Assembly: GCA_965216955.1 (NCBI GenBank)
Contig: CBDCGV010000018.1
Location: forward strand, 372,001 to 436,000
Length of the DNA stretch: 64,000 nt
Direction of reading: 5' to 3'
From: CBDCGV01 sp965216955
Lineage (GTDB): Bacteria > Bacteroidota > Bacteroidia > Chitinophagales > JADIYW01
Under the pieces are notes generated by a model that did no database searches, was not told the DNA's origin, and was given only the letters and a program-made list of their open reading frames with translations. Position numbers and translations under genes: made by a program. Positions 42,506-51,844 of the stretch are shown here, one piece after another (within the stretch, counting starts at the first letter, position 1; the number at the start of each line of letters is the position of its first letter).

Positions 42506-43405
42506 TCAATCTTTAAACACTTCATTCATAAAGAACTTTAACTTGTTGGCTTGTTCGATTTCTCCCAGTTTTTTGAAACAATAAATCTGGTTATTCATTA
42601 AAGCTTGAATTATAATCTCATTATTACATGGATTGTAATACTCTTTTTTTCTAGGTGATTGTATCTTCTCAAGATAGATATCTATATCGCTTCTTGAAAA
42701 AATAGCGCCATCATTCCCTGGATTAATGTAAAATAATATTTCTTTTTGCAAATCAATAGCTCCTGCTTCAATCTCTTCAGGTAAAATTGCTCGCTTACAA
42801 TATGCTAATGCAAAATGAAAAGGTAAATTAACACCATATATTGGAAGATTTAATTGCTTCGCTATCGCCAAATACAAAATACCTAAAGTCAAAGAATTGC
42901 CTTTCTTATTATCTATAACATTATTGATAAATCCAGATTCTAAATCAATTTCCTTTTTCTTGGCATCTTCATGAAATCCGTATAGTTTATAGAATACATG
43001 ATTAAAAACTTTGACTTCTTCTAAAGAGGTTAAACCCGAATGAAGCTCTAACCATATACTTTGATTGAGTTTTTTCATGTAAGAAAGTATGACACTTTCA
43101 TCTAAATGAGGATATTTAAATTTTGCAATCAAGATAGCTCCCAATAAAAGATCATCAGCATCATTTTTCTTCCAATTTTTTAATTCTTCCAGCAATCTAT
43201 CATTCTGAATACTCTGAATAAGTTCTTCCAGCCTATTTTGCAGTAGATCATCACTAGAAGTTTCCCATGCTGCCTCCAATTTAGGTACACTGGTAATCCC
43301 AAGACTGATGAGTTTTGATTTCACATGCTCATAAACTTCATCATCTTCATCGTCCAACAAGCTTACTAAAGCCCTAAATTCTTTATCTGATATAGATTCT
43401 GACAA
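42506..43405 (-). CDS. SirB1/transglutaminase-like family protein
   Basis: This 299-aa protein has a SirB1 (transglut_core2) domain: GNSLTLGILYLAIAKQLNLP, YGVNLPFHFALAYC and ILFYINPGNDGAIFSRSDI. The canonical family reads NSLSLGLLYL then GxPGHF, and the catalytic Cys of true transglutaminases is replaced, so it is probably not an active enzyme. The N-terminal third is acidic and helical (EFRALVSLLDDEDDEVYEHV). It is followed 1 base later by topA, so the two form an operon. Function unknown. Confidence 0.8.
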   Translation of the reverse strand: MSESISDKEFRALVSLLDDEDDEVYEHVKSKLISLGITSVPKLEAAWETSSDDLLQNRLEELIQSIQNDRLLEELKNWKKNDADDLLLGAILIAKFKYPHLDESVILSYMKKLNQSIWLELHSGLTSLEEVKVFNHVFYKLYGFHEDAKKKEIDLESGFINNVIDNKKGNSLTLGILYLAIAKQLNLPIYGVNLPFHFALAYCKRAILPEEIEAGAIDLQKEILFYINPGNDGAIFSRSDIDIYLEKIQSPRKKEYYNPCNNEIIIQALMNNQIYCFKKLGEIEQANKLKFFMNEVFKD

Positions 43406-43406
43406 A

Positions 43407-45725
43407 TTACTTCTTTTTAGCTTTCTTCCTTCCCTTTTTTGCGGGTGCCTCCTCTATAATTTTTTTGCAATCCTCTAATGTTAGTTTTTTTGGATCAACA
43501 TCTTTAGGGATCTTATAGTTCTTTCGTCCTTGCTTTATATATGGCCCATATCTCCCATTTAATACTTCGATACCATCCTCAAATTGATGGATATATTTAT
43601 TCTTATCCGCCTCTCTTTTTGCCAAGATAAGTTCTATCGCTTTTTCTAGCGTTATGGTATTAGGATCCTCTTCTTTGCCAATAGAAGCAAATTTACCATC
43701 ATGTTGAACATAGGGGCCAAATCGTCCTATGTTTGCTTTAACTTCTAAGCCTTCAAACTCTCCTACAACTCGTGGTAATTTAAATAGCTCTAAAGCATCT
43801 TCCAAAGTAATTGTTGACATGCTTTGATTGGCTCTCAACTTTGCATATACCGGTTTTTCTTCATCTTCTGAAGTCCCAATCTGGGCCATAGGGCCATACT
43901 TGCCGAGCCTTACAATTACTGGTCTACCAGTCTTAGGATGGTTGCCTAAAGGTCTCTCTCCTGTTACTCTTTCTGCATGTTCAACAGTATGCTCTACCTC
44001 TTTGTGAAAGGGCTTGTAAAAATCATCTATCATTTTCGACCATTGCCGCTGTCCATCTGCAATACCATCAAATTCTTCTTCTATTTGAGCCGTAAAATTA
44101 TAATCCATCACTTTAGTAAAATTTTCCATTAGGAAGTCATTTACTAAAACCCCTATGTCCGTTGGAAACAACTTATTCTTTTCTGCACCAGTATTCTCGG
44201 TTAAGCCTTTTTGAGTTATTTCTTGATTTTGAAGCTCCAATTGAATATAGTCTCTAGGAGTTCCCTCTCTCGTTTCTTTTTTAACATACTCTCTTTTTTG
44301 AATAGTACTAATTGTTGGTGCATAAGTAGATGGTCTTCCAATCTGTAGTTCTTCTAACTTTCTAACTAAAGTTGCCTCCGTATATCTAGCAGCGTGTTTT
44401 GTAAAACGTTGAGTCGCCAAAATATTCTTGTATAATAGCTGCTGTCCTACAGTCATTGGAGGTAATAAAGTATCTTTTTCTTCCTCTTCCTCCTCCTCAT
44501 CCACAGATTCAATATAAACTTTAAGAAATCCTGCGAACTTTAAAACTTCTCCAGAAGCTGTAAACTGTTCTTCTCTAGTAGAAGCTTTAATCTTAATAAT
44601 CGTTTTTTCCAATTGTGCCTGACTCATCTGAGAGGCAATAGTTCTTTTCCAAATTAACTCATATAACCTTTGTTGATCATATTCCAAATCAACTGTGTCT
44701 TGATCCAAATAGGTTGGTCTAATTGCTTCATGCGCCTCTTGCGCTCCTGCACCTTTTGTAGTATAGTTTTTGGGATTCGAATAGTCTTCTCCAAAAGTTT
44801 CTTTAATATACTTAGCCGCTGCATTTCGAGCTAAATCAGAAAGATTAGTTGAATCTGTTCTCATGTAAGTAATCTTCCCCGCCTCATATAACCGCTGAGC
44901 AACTGACATTGTTCTTGAAACCGAAAAGCCCAGCTTTCTGCTCGCTTCCTGTTGCAAAGTAGAGGTTGTAAATGGTGCAGAAGGCGACCTTTTAGTAGGT
45001 TTAACTTGAACATTCGCTACTTCAAAAGTAGCATTGCTGCATGCTTCTAAAAAGGCATTTGCCGTTTCGAGTGTATCAAATTTTTTGGGAAGCTCGGCTT
45101 TTAATACTTTACGTTTGCCATCATCCTCAACTAAAAAATTAGCAACAACCTTGTAAAAAGTTTTTGCTTCAAATTGTTCTATTTCCCTCTCTCTTTCAAC
45201 TATTAATCTTACCGCTACTGACTGAACTCTTCCCGCAGAGAGTCTTCTACCACTCATTTTTCTCCAAAGAATAGGCGATATTTCAAAACCAACCAATCGA
45301 TCTAAGATTCTTCTGGCTTGCTGTGCATTAACCACATTTTTATCAATTGTTCTTGGGTTCGCTACCGCATTTTTAATTGCCTGCTCTGTAATCTCATTAA
45401 AAACAATCCGTTTCGTTTCATCCATGTCTAATCCGAGCACTTCACACAAGTGCCATGATATAGCTTCCCCCTCTCGATCCTCATCCGTTGCTAACCACAC
45501 TTCAGCACCTTTTGCGTTTTTTTTCAGTTCACTAACTACTTTTTTCTTATCAGTAGGAACGACATACTTAGGTGTGTAATCGTTTTCGATGTCAATTCCA
45601 AAATTCTTTTTTTCCAAATCTCTTATGTGTCCAAAACAAGATTTGACTGTAAAATCTTCACCTAAAAATTTCTCTATCGTTTTCGCTTTCGCTGGTGACT
45701 CAACAATTAATAAGTTCTTCGCCAT
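43407..45725 (-). CDS. topA: DNA topoisomerase I
   Basis: This 772-aa type IA topoisomerase relaxes negative supercoils. The Toprim domain shows LLIVESPAKAKTIEKFLG and ATDEDREGEAISWHL, and SAGRVQSVAVRLIVERE follows. The active-site Tyr lies in GKITYMRTDSTNLS near residue 286. In place of C4 zinc ribbons the C-terminus has several repeat modules (GRPVIVRLGKYGPMAQIG, ANIGRFGPYVQHDGKF, GRYGPYIKQGRKNYKI) and a basic tail KKGRKKAKKK. This is the usual Bacteroidota arrangement. Confidence 0.97.
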   Translation of the reverse strand: MAKNLLIVESPAKAKTIEKFLGEDFTVKSCFGHIRDLEKKNFGIDIENDYTPKYVVPTDKKKVVSELKKNAKGAEVWLATDEDREGEAISWHLCEVLGLDMDETKRIVFNEITEQAIKNAVANPRTIDKNVVNAQQARRILDRLVGFEISPILWRKMSGRRLSAGRVQSVAVRLIVEREREIEQFEAKTFYKVVANFLVEDDGKRKVLKAELPKKFDTLETANAFLEACSNATFEVANVQVKPTKRSPSAPFTTSTLQQEASRKLGFSVSRTMSVAQRLYEAGKITYMRTDSTNLSDLARNAAAKYIKETFGEDYSNPKNYTTKGAGAQEAHEAIRPTYLDQDTVDLEYDQQRLYELIWKRTIASQMSQAQLEKTIIKIKASTREEQFTASGEVLKFAGFLKVYIESVDEEEEEEEKDTLLPPMTVGQQLLYKNILATQRFTKHAARYTEATLVRKLEELQIGRPSTYAPTISTIQKREYVKKETREGTPRDYIQLELQNQEITQKGLTENTGAEKNKLFPTDIGVLVNDFLMENFTKVMDYNFTAQIEEEFDGIADGQRQWSKMIDDFYKPFHKEVEHTVEHAERVTGERPLGNHPKTGRPVIVRLGKYGPMAQIGTSEDEEKPVYAKLRANQSMSTITLEDALELFKLPRVVGEFEGLEVKANIGRFGPYVQHDGKFASIGKEEDPNTITLEKAIELILAKREADKNKYIHQFEDGIEVLNGRYGPYIKQGRKNYKIPKDVDPKKLTLEDCKKIIEEAPAKKGRKKAKKK

Positions 45726-45850
45726 TTTCTATATGTGTATAATAATTTGGTTTGATTATGAAGTGCAATAATAACAGCAAATTTTTAAAATTTACGAACA
45801 AGGTTCAATTTCCGTGCAAAGAAGTTTAAAAAACAACACATTTAGATTCG

Positions 45851-45858
45851 TATTTTTG
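45851..45858 (+). promoter_or_regulatory. Bacteroidota -7 element (TATTTTTG) for purB
   Basis: This matches TAnnTTTG and lies 30 bases upstream of the purB ATG. The partner -33 region is T/A-rich (GTTTAAAA near 45823) but not a clear TTTG. Confidence 0.45.
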
Positions 45859-45887
45859 TTTTAAATAAGTATAAGAATACAAAACAA

Positions 45888-47228
45888 ATGGAAGTGAATA
45901 AGTTGACGGCGATTTCCCCAGTTGATGGAAGATATAGAAGTAAAGTAGAGCAACTGGATAATTTTTTTTCTGAATTTGCCCTTATCAAATACAGAATAAA
46001 AGTAGAAATAGAATACTTTATTGCTCTATCTAATGAAATAGAAGAAATTAAAACTCTTGAGGAGCGAGAAATAAATATTCTTAGAGCCATCTATTCCGAT
46101 TTTTCAGAAGCAGAAGCCCATCGTGTTAAAGCAATAGAAGCTATCACCAATCATGATGTAAAAGCGGTAGAATATTTTATCAAGGAAAAACTGGAGGGAT
46201 CTACATTGGAACCTTTCTTAGAGTTTATTCATTTTGGATTGACCTCACAAGACATTAACAATACAGCTTTCCCTTTGATGCTTAAAGATGCCCAAAATGA
46301 AGTCGTTGTGCCAGTTATGTCTGAAATGATAAACAAACTAAGCAGTTTAATAAAAGAATATGATGATATACCTTTACTTGCGCGAACGCATGGACAACCT
46401 GCCTCTCCCACACGATTAGGAAAGGAATTTCAGGTTTTTGAAGAACGCCTGTCCATTCAAATTAGTGAATTAAAAAAGGTTGCTTTTACAGCCAAGTTTG
46501 GTGGGGCAACAGGAAATTTTAACGCTCATAAGGTGGCATACCCAAGCAATAACTGGGTCAAGTTTGCCAATGATCTAGTGAATAAAATTTTAGGGTTATC
46601 AAGATCGCAAACAACCACTCAGATTGAGCATTACGATGGTTTAGCTCAACTATTTGACAATTACGCCAGAATTAACAGCATACTAATTGACTTATGCAGA
46701 GATATTTGGACCTATATCTCTATGGACTATTTTAAACAAAAAATTAAGAAAGGCGAAGTGGGTTCATCTGCCATGCCACATAAAGTAAATCCAATAGATT
46801 TTGAGAATGCAGAAGGGAACTTAGGCATTGCCAATGCACTATACAATCATCTTTCTTCGAAGCTTCCTATTTCAAGATTACAACGAGATCTAACCGACTC
46901 TACTGTTTTAAGAAATGTTGGTATCCCTATTGCTCATTCAATAATAGCCTACAAAGCCATTTTAAAAGGTTTGAATAAACTACTTGTAAATAAAGATAAA
47001 ATACATCAAGACTTAGAAGACAATTGGATTGTATTGGCCGAAGCTATTCAAACTGTTTTAAGGCGGGAAGGTTTTGAAAAGCCATACGAGGCATTGAAAG
47101 CACTTACAAGAACCAATACAAAAGTTACTCAACAAACCATACATGATTTTATAGATGGTCTTGAAGTAAGTGAAGCCATTAAATTAGAGCTTAAAGAAAT
47201 TACTCCATTCAACTATACCGGCATTTAA
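45888..47228 (+). CDS. purB: Adenylosuccinate lyase
   Basis: This 446-aa fumarase/aspartase superfamily enzyme is used twice in purine synthesis (SAICAR to AICAR, adenylosuccinate to AMP). The superfamily signature is GSSAMPHKVNPIDFENAEGN near residue 291. LTAISPVDGRYRSKVEQL at the start and LARTHGQPASPTRLGKE are typical of the E. coli-type PurB. The start ATG follows a promoter-like TATTTTTG. A small DUF5522 gene follows 10 bases later. Confidence 0.96.
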   Translation: MEVNKLTAISPVDGRYRSKVEQLDNFFSEFALIKYRIKVEIEYFIALSNEIEEIKTLEEREINILRAIYSDFSEAEAHRVKAIEAITNHDVKAVEYFIKEKLEGSTLEPFLEFIHFGLTSQDINNTAFPLMLKDAQNEVVVPVMSEMINKLSSLIKEYDDIPLLARTHGQPASPTRLGKEFQVFEERLSIQISELKKVAFTAKFGGATGNFNAHKVAYPSNNWVKFANDLVNKILGLSRSQTTTQIEHYDGLAQLFDNYARINSILIDLCRDIWTYISMDYFKQKIKKGEVGSSAMPHKVNPIDFENAEGNLGIANALYNHLSSKLPISRLQRDLTDSTVLRNVGIPIAHSIIAYKAILKGLNKLLVNKDKIHQDLEDNWIVLAEAIQTVLRREGFEKPYEALKALTRTNTKVTQQTIHDFIDGLEVSEAIKLELKEITPFNYTGI

Positions 47229-47238
47229 GTAGTATAAA

Positions 47239-47385
47239 TTGGATATAAAAGAAACACTTATTGAAGGAGAAGACTACTATTTTAATAAAGAGGGTCTCTT
47301 AGTATTCACAAAAAGTTATTTATTAAAGCGTGGATATTGCTGTAAAAATGGATGCACAAATTGTCCTTATAAGGAGAATAAATAA
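47239..47385 (+). CDS. DUF5522 family mini-protein (48 aa)
   Basis: This short frame starts with TTG 10 bases after purB: it opens MDIKETLIEGEDYYFN, continues EGLLVFTKSYLLKRGYCC and ends KNGCTNCPYKENK. The four-cysteine arrangement CC-x3-C-x2-C at the end is the DUF5522 signature and looks like a small metal site. The family is common in Bacteroidota and Proteobacteria and has no known function. It is probably cotranscribed with purB. A 3' fragment resembling this gene recurs at 47742-47779. Confidence 0.8.
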   Translation: MDIKETLIEGEDYYFNKEGLLVFTKSYLLKRGYCCKNGCTNCPYKENK

Positions 47386-47444
47386 TTAAATACTATTTAA
47401 ACGATGACTCTTTAGATGTCTAAAGCTTCCCATGTTAGCTTCTC

Positions 47445-47669
47445 CTACTCCACCACCTCTTCTACGATCTCCTCTATTTCCTCAACAACTTCTTCTTCCT
47501 CCATAATCTCAAAACATGGATCACAAACGGGACCGCCACAATCAACACCTGTTTCTTCCCCATTTTGAATACTATCGGTACAGGTTGAGGATGCATCATC
47601 ACTACCACAATTAACAAATGCGAAAGAACACATTAACACTATTAAAATTTTTCCTATTAGTTTTTTCAT
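47445..47669 (-). CDS. Small acidic lipoprotein with DCGG cysteine motif
   Basis: This 74-aa protein has a lipoprotein signal (MKKLIGKILIVLMCSFAFVNC), a cysteine-bearing block DSIQNGEETGVDCGGPVCDPC, and an Glu/Val-rich tail (EEEEVVEEIEEIVEEVVE). The block CxDxIQNGxETGVDCGGxC is a widespread Bacteroidota extracellular motif, usually part of long adhesins or surface proteins; here it is alone with an acidic tail. It may be a truncated relic or a genuine small surface protein. Confidence 0.7.
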   Translation of the reverse strand: MKKLIGKILIVLMCSFAFVNCGSDDASSTCTDSIQNGEETGVDCGGPVCDPCFEIMEEEEVVEEIEEIVEEVVE

Positions 47670-47741
47670 TGGTAAAAGATTTATTTTAAAACATAATAAA
47701 AGTAATCATATCTAATTATATATCATAAAAGTCTATTTATC

Positions 47742-47779
47742 TGCAAAATGGATGTACACATTGTCCCTATAAAAAGTAA
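47742..47779 (+). pseudogene. 3' fragment of a DUF5522 gene copy
   Basis: This stretch resembles the end of the intact DUF5522 gene at 47345-47385: TGGATG(C/T)ACA(A/C)ATTGTCC(T/C)TATAA. With one missing A restored, the frame would read CKNGCTHCPYKK and stop, the family C-terminus. No 5' part is left. The lipoprotein gene lies between the intact gene and this scrap, which points to a local duplication or rearrangement. Confidence 0.6.
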
Positions 47780-47816
47780 AAAAGGCAACTGAATAATTTC
47801 AATTGCCCTTTTTACT
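47779..47816 (-). terminator. Terminator of the 47833-48855 lipoprotein gene
   Basis: On the minus strand a GGGCAATTGAA/TTCAGTTGCC stem (one mismatch, TTAT-like loop) is followed by a run of Ts (TTTTTTACTTTTT). It lies 17 bases after the lipoprotein stop. Flanking A- and T-runs on both sides make it potentially bidirectional. Confidence 0.65.
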
Positions 47817-47832
47817 AACTCTTTACTCAATA

Positions 47833-48855
47833 TTAATTATTCCGCTTTCTAAACTCTACTATAAAGTAGCCCCCATCAAAATCTTCTCTAACTTTTAATG
47901 TTGTTGCATTAATGGTTTCTACTTTTCCACTAAAATAAATCCCCGGCTCATCATAGACTTCACTATATGAAACTCCTTCATATGAATAATCAACAACGGT
48001 CAATGTATTATCATATGCATTATATGACCATTTGCCTTTATAAACCCCATCATCATAATTTTGACCATCACATTGAGGTACACATGTATAATCAGCGTTA
48101 TAATTATCCGTATAGTCGCCATTGCTTTCAAGTCCCATCCAATCGTCCTCCTTTCCAGTACAAATAAACATCCCTGATTGTCCATCACAATAGTCCGAAG
48201 TGTCTGTAGTCGTCTCATATAAGTCTTCGTAAGTTTCTCCATTAAAAACTTCTTTCACATAAGTGTACTCCCAGTCTCCAACGAAATCAGCACTACCGCC
48301 CCAAGCATTAACAATCACACAATAATCTTCCACCCAACTAACATTTCCATTTGCATCATAAACACAAATAAAGAAACAAAACTCACCCTCTATTGGCTCA
48401 TCAACCAACCCAATTGGCAGAATGTATTCACCTATTTCGGTAGAGCCAGGACCCGTCGTTCTCCGATTCAATGCTTTTTGTGGAGCAGCTGCCATTCTCC
48501 GATCACCATCGTCAGCTACTAGAGCTGAACTTGGAATATCAAAATACGAATCCGCTCCATCTACTTGTAAATAAAGTCCGCTTATATTGTCATCAATCCT
48601 AAGGTTTAAGCTTAAACCTGCCTCTGGAACTGCTGTTTTGCTAGAATTTAAAATTTCGAAAGTTGGTGCCCCATCTCCAGTTGGTGCAGGTGCATCTCCA
48701 GTTACTTCGGTTGCAGATGCAATTCTAATTTGATCTCTAGCAACATTTGCTTCAATTTCTTCTGCTGTGTTCCCTCCACCTTCATCATCACTACAATAAG
48801 TAAAAAGGGTTACGCAAAGCACTATAAAAAAGATTTTTTCAATTGTATTTTTCAT
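47833..48855 (-). CDS. Unknown lipoprotein (~340 aa)
   Basis: The ATG at 48855 (MKNTIEKIFFIVLCVTLFTYC) gives a lipoprotein signal; a longer frame from 48897 adds an unlikely hydrophobic leader and is rejected. The mature protein begins SDDEGGGNTAEE, then has an Ile/Val-rich beta-type domain (GLYLQVDGADSYFDIPSSAL, GEFCFFICVYDANGNVSWVE) and ends with a ~110-residue lipocalin- or META-like region (FVGDWEYTYV ... KGKWSYNAYDNTLTVVDYSYE). The second half recalls Bacteroidota lipocalin-like domains. Cysteines appear in pairs and could form disulfides. No function inferred. Confidence 0.7.
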   Translation of the reverse strand: MKNTIEKIFFIVLCVTLFTYCSDDEGGGNTAEEIEANVARDQIRIASATEVTGDAPAPTGDGAPTFEILNSSKTAVPEAGLSLNLRIDDNISGLYLQVDGADSYFDIPSSALVADDGDRRMAAAPQKALNRRTTGPGSTEIGEYILPIGLVDEPIEGEFCFFICVYDANGNVSWVEDYCVIVNAWGGSADFVGDWEYTYVKEVFNGETYEDLYETTTDTSDYCDGQSGMFICTGKEDDWMGLESNGDYTDNYNADYTCVPQCDGQNYDDGVYKGKWSYNAYDNTLTVVDYSYEGVSYSEVYDEPGIYFSGKVETINATTLKVREDFDGGYFIVEFRKRNN

Positions 48856-48950
48856 TTTTAAGATTTTTGGATTATAAAGCTCTAAGATAAAAAACAAATG
48901 TAAACCCGATTCAAAAGGGCTATTTCTTCATCTATTTTGACCTTTATCTA

Positions 48951-50513
48951 TTATTTAAAAAACTGACCCAATGCACGCTCATTATTATTACTTATTTCAA
49001 TAAAGTAAAATCCACTAGGTAAATTTGTGACATCAATATTTTGTGCAAAATCTGTTTCCAGCCATACTTTCCCATTCAATTCAATAATAGATAACTTAAG
49101 TTGTTCATTTCGATTGACACATGGCGGAATAGTAATATTTAACTCGTCAAACACTGGATTGGGTGCAATTGAAAGAAAGCAATTCACTTTTTCATTATTA
49201 AAAATCGGTGTAGGCACCTCCTCTACGTTAAAATCTACTTTATCACAATGCATTATATCTGCCTTTTCTATTAACGTCGCTAATCCAGCTTTTGCTACAT
49301 TCGTCATAAAATCAACATTTAAACTATCCACAACATCCCAAATCGTATGATAATTCTGATTTCTAAATTCTGAACCATCCGTAATCATCAATGCAGGAAT
49401 ATTCTTAAACCAAAAGGGAGCATGATCACTACGCAATAAATCGGGCGCAATTATTGAATTAAGCGGAACAATGCCCCTCAATACCTTTAAGTCGGGCACA
49501 TACTGCTCACCAGCCGCAATAAAATCTTCTACTAAACCTGCAGATGTAGTATTACTTGCTAGGAATATAAAGTTACCTCTAAATTGGTCATCTACTAATT
49601 TTTGATATTCAACAGGGTCTATTAAATCAAAACCAAAAGGAACTCGTTGTGTATTGGGTCGCTCTGTATAATAGCCAATCATTTCATAATTCAAAACACC
49701 TAAGACCTTTTTCCATGGCTCTATTCCTCCCAAAAAAGCATAATTAATACTCCCTAAAAGCCCTTCTTCTTCCTGATCAAAACCAATAAACTCAATTGTT
49801 CTTCGAAAATAGTAACCTTCCAAAACTCTGGCAGCTTCTAAAAAAGCGACTACACCACTTCCATTATCATCTGCACCAGGAGCATCCGCATGACCATCAT
49901 AATGTGCATCCATTATTAGAGTTTCGCGTTCTTCCAGAAGACCTTGCTTGCGACCAATTACATTAGTCGCCGTATTATTAAAGTGCGTAAAATTTTGTTT
50001 TATCACTTCAAGTCCATAATCCTTAAACTGACTTTCGATAGTATCTCTAACCTCATATAAAAAGTTCTTGTCGGTAAAAAAAGACCTTGGTTGAGCAATA
50101 TAGCGAAGCATTTCCATCATACGTTCTCCATTCATTTGATCTACGATTTCCTGAACATCAACGCTATAATTGTCATCTGCGATTAGTCGCAACTGTTTTC
50201 CTAAAATTTTATCGATTTCCTCTCCGTAAGGCCAAATGATGGTTTTATTTTCACCTACTGATATATTATTTCCAATATCTCCAAAAGCCTTTTTTGTATT
50301 TACAAAAAAATGCTTCCCGCCATCTCTTGAGGCACTTAAGTATATCGAAACGCTATCTTCTTCATTATCTAAAACATCAAAATAAATGGTAATTGTTTCA
50401 TGCTCTTCATCAATTGAATAATTGATATTTTGAATTAGTGGAGGATCGTTTTGAGCAAAAACCATTACCATATGGCAAAAAACAAATAAAACTAAGGAGT
50501 AATGTTTTTTCAT
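48951..50513 (-). CDS. Secreted M28 metallopeptidase with T9SS C-terminal sorting domain
   Basis: This 520-aa protein has a signal peptide (MKKHYSLVLFVFCHMVMVFA), an N-terminal Ig/Fn3-like segment (~residues 20-110), an M28 aminopeptidase domain with zinc ligands in DAHYDGHADAPGADDNGSG and the catalytic EEE in FDQEEEGLLG. It ends with a ~75-residue type IX secretion domain (SIAPNPVFDELNITIP to LPSGFYFIEISNNNERALGQ, then FFK). M28 peptidases cleave N-terminal residues from proteins or peptides. The sorting domain implies outer-membrane export and cell-surface attachment or release. It shows the organism has a type IX system. Confidence 0.9.
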   Translation of the reverse strand: MKKHYSLVLFVFCHMVMVFAQNDPPLIQNINYSIDEEHETITIYFDVLDNEEDSVSIYLSASRDGGKHFFVNTKKAFGDIGNNISVGENKTIIWPYGEEIDKILGKQLRLIADDNYSVDVQEIVDQMNGERMMEMLRYIAQPRSFFTDKNFLYEVRDTIESQFKDYGLEVIKQNFTHFNNTATNVIGRKQGLLEERETLIMDAHYDGHADAPGADDNGSGVVAFLEAARVLEGYYFRRTIEFIGFDQEEEGLLGSINYAFLGGIEPWKKVLGVLNYEMIGYYTERPNTQRVPFGFDLIDPVEYQKLVDDQFRGNFIFLASNTTSAGLVEDFIAAGEQYVPDLKVLRGIVPLNSIIAPDLLRSDHAPFWFKNIPALMITDGSEFRNQNYHTIWDVVDSLNVDFMTNVAKAGLATLIEKADIMHCDKVDFNVEEVPTPIFNNEKVNCFLSIAPNPVFDELNITIPPCVNRNEQLKLSIIELNGKVWLETDFAQNIDVTNLPSGFYFIEISNNNERALGQFFK

Positions 50514-50578
50514 AACCTAATAAATATAAGCAAAAGCTGGTTAAACCATCATAGTTTTAAAAGACAGTATTCGCTCAA

Positions 50579-51808
50579 TTAATTGTATCGTATTGTTTTA
50601 ATAGGGTCTATTTTTTGAATAAGGTATGATGGTAATAATAAAGCCAGTAAACAACTAATTATTGTCCCAAGATTAATGAGCATAAAGTACAACCAATTAA
50701 CCTTTATTGGTGCCGTAGAAACGTAATAAGCATCTTCTGGCAATTGAATAATTCCGAATTGTTGCTGGGTAAAAATGATTACAAAAGAAATAAGGTTACC
50801 AATAATCATTCCTCCAATTATGATATAAGCGGCATTATATAAAAATATTTTTCTTATTTGTGCATTGGGGGCACCCATTGATTTGAGAATACCGATCATA
50901 TTTGTTCTGTCCAAAATCAAAATCAAAAGCGTCGAAACCATATTAAAAATAGCCACCAGTATCATTAATGAAAGAATGATCTTTTCATTAGACCTCTGTA
51001 ATGCCAGCCATTCAAAAATGTTAGGATATATCTCATAGATCGTTTCGGAATAATGATTATTTCCCAATGAAGAATAATACAAAGTTTGTTCATTGTCTTC
51101 AATTTTTGCAATGTTCTTAACATTGACCTCTATACCCCCTACTTCATCTTTATTCCATTTATTTAGACTTCGTATCATACTGATATCACCAAGGATAAAA
51201 TTCTTATCATACTCTTCTAATCCAGTATTATATATCCCTTTTACTTTAAATTTCCTACCTATAGGATCATTGCTGTTCTTCTTTAAGAAGTATATTATTA
51301 GGTAATCATCTATCTTGAGTTTTAGTCTATTGGCTGTAACCTTAGAGATCATTACCTCCCTCGATACAATACTATCATTTAAATTAAGTACTCCTCCTTC
51401 TATCAGATATGAATTAAAGAAAGACCAATCATAATCTGTTCCCAACCCTTTTAATATAATACCCTCAATGTCTGTTTTGGTTTTAATTATTCCAGCTTTG
51501 TGTGCATAAATATTTAGAGACCTCACAAAATCATTGCTCTTAATCTGATGAAGCATTTCTTCTTCAATTTTCATTGGACTATCTTCAAAACTCTCATTGC
51601 TTCCAAAGCTCTTTACATGAATGTGTCCCCAAAAACCAAATATCTTCTCCGAAATTTCGCTAGTAAAACCGTTAACCATTGCGGTAGACACCAGCATTAC
51701 AGAAATACTTAGTGCAATAGCCACCACAGCTACCGTTGCGATAAATCTCGAAAATGTTTTTTTTGACGAAAAAGTTAAGCGCTTTGCTATGAAATATGGT
51801 ACATCCAA
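50579..51808 (-). CDS. ABC transporter permease of FtsX/LolC-LolE type
   Basis: This 409-aa protein has a MacB-like periplasmic domain between the first membrane helix (ATVAVVAIALSISVMLVST) and three C-terminal helices (SLMILVAIFNMVSTLLILIL, YIIIGGMIIGNLISF, LGTIISCLLALLLPSYLI). The opening FIAKRLTFSSKKTFSRFIA and the closing IQKIDPIKTIRYN match lipoprotein-releasing LolC/E permeases. The partner ATPase (LolD) is not in the window. Bacteroidota often carry the permease alone. It diverges from the NamZ gene with 36 bases between start codons. Confidence 0.85.
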   Translation of the reverse strand: MDVPYFIAKRLTFSSKKTFSRFIATVAVVAIALSISVMLVSTAMVNGFTSEISEKIFGFWGHIHVKSFGSNESFEDSPMKIEEEMLHQIKSNDFVRSLNIYAHKAGIIKTKTDIEGIILKGLGTDYDWSFFNSYLIEGGVLNLNDSIVSREVMISKVTANRLKLKIDDYLIIYFLKKNSNDPIGRKFKVKGIYNTGLEEYDKNFILGDISMIRSLNKWNKDEVGGIEVNVKNIAKIEDNEQTLYYSSLGNNHYSETIYEIYPNIFEWLALQRSNEKIILSLMILVAIFNMVSTLLILILDRTNMIGILKSMGAPNAQIRKIFLYNAAYIIIGGMIIGNLISFVIIFTQQQFGIIQLPEDAYYVSTAPIKVNWLYFMLINLGTIISCLLALLLPSYLIQKIDPIKTIRYN

Positions 51809-51844
51809 TTAAACCGTTATATTTTAGAGGCAAAAATAGCTTTT

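Noticed and set aside
47410..47425. Perfect inverted repeat CTTTAGA-TG-TCTAAAG between DUF5522 and the small lipoprotein
   Set aside because: The two-base loop is too short for a stable hairpin and there is no T-tract, so I do not call a terminator.
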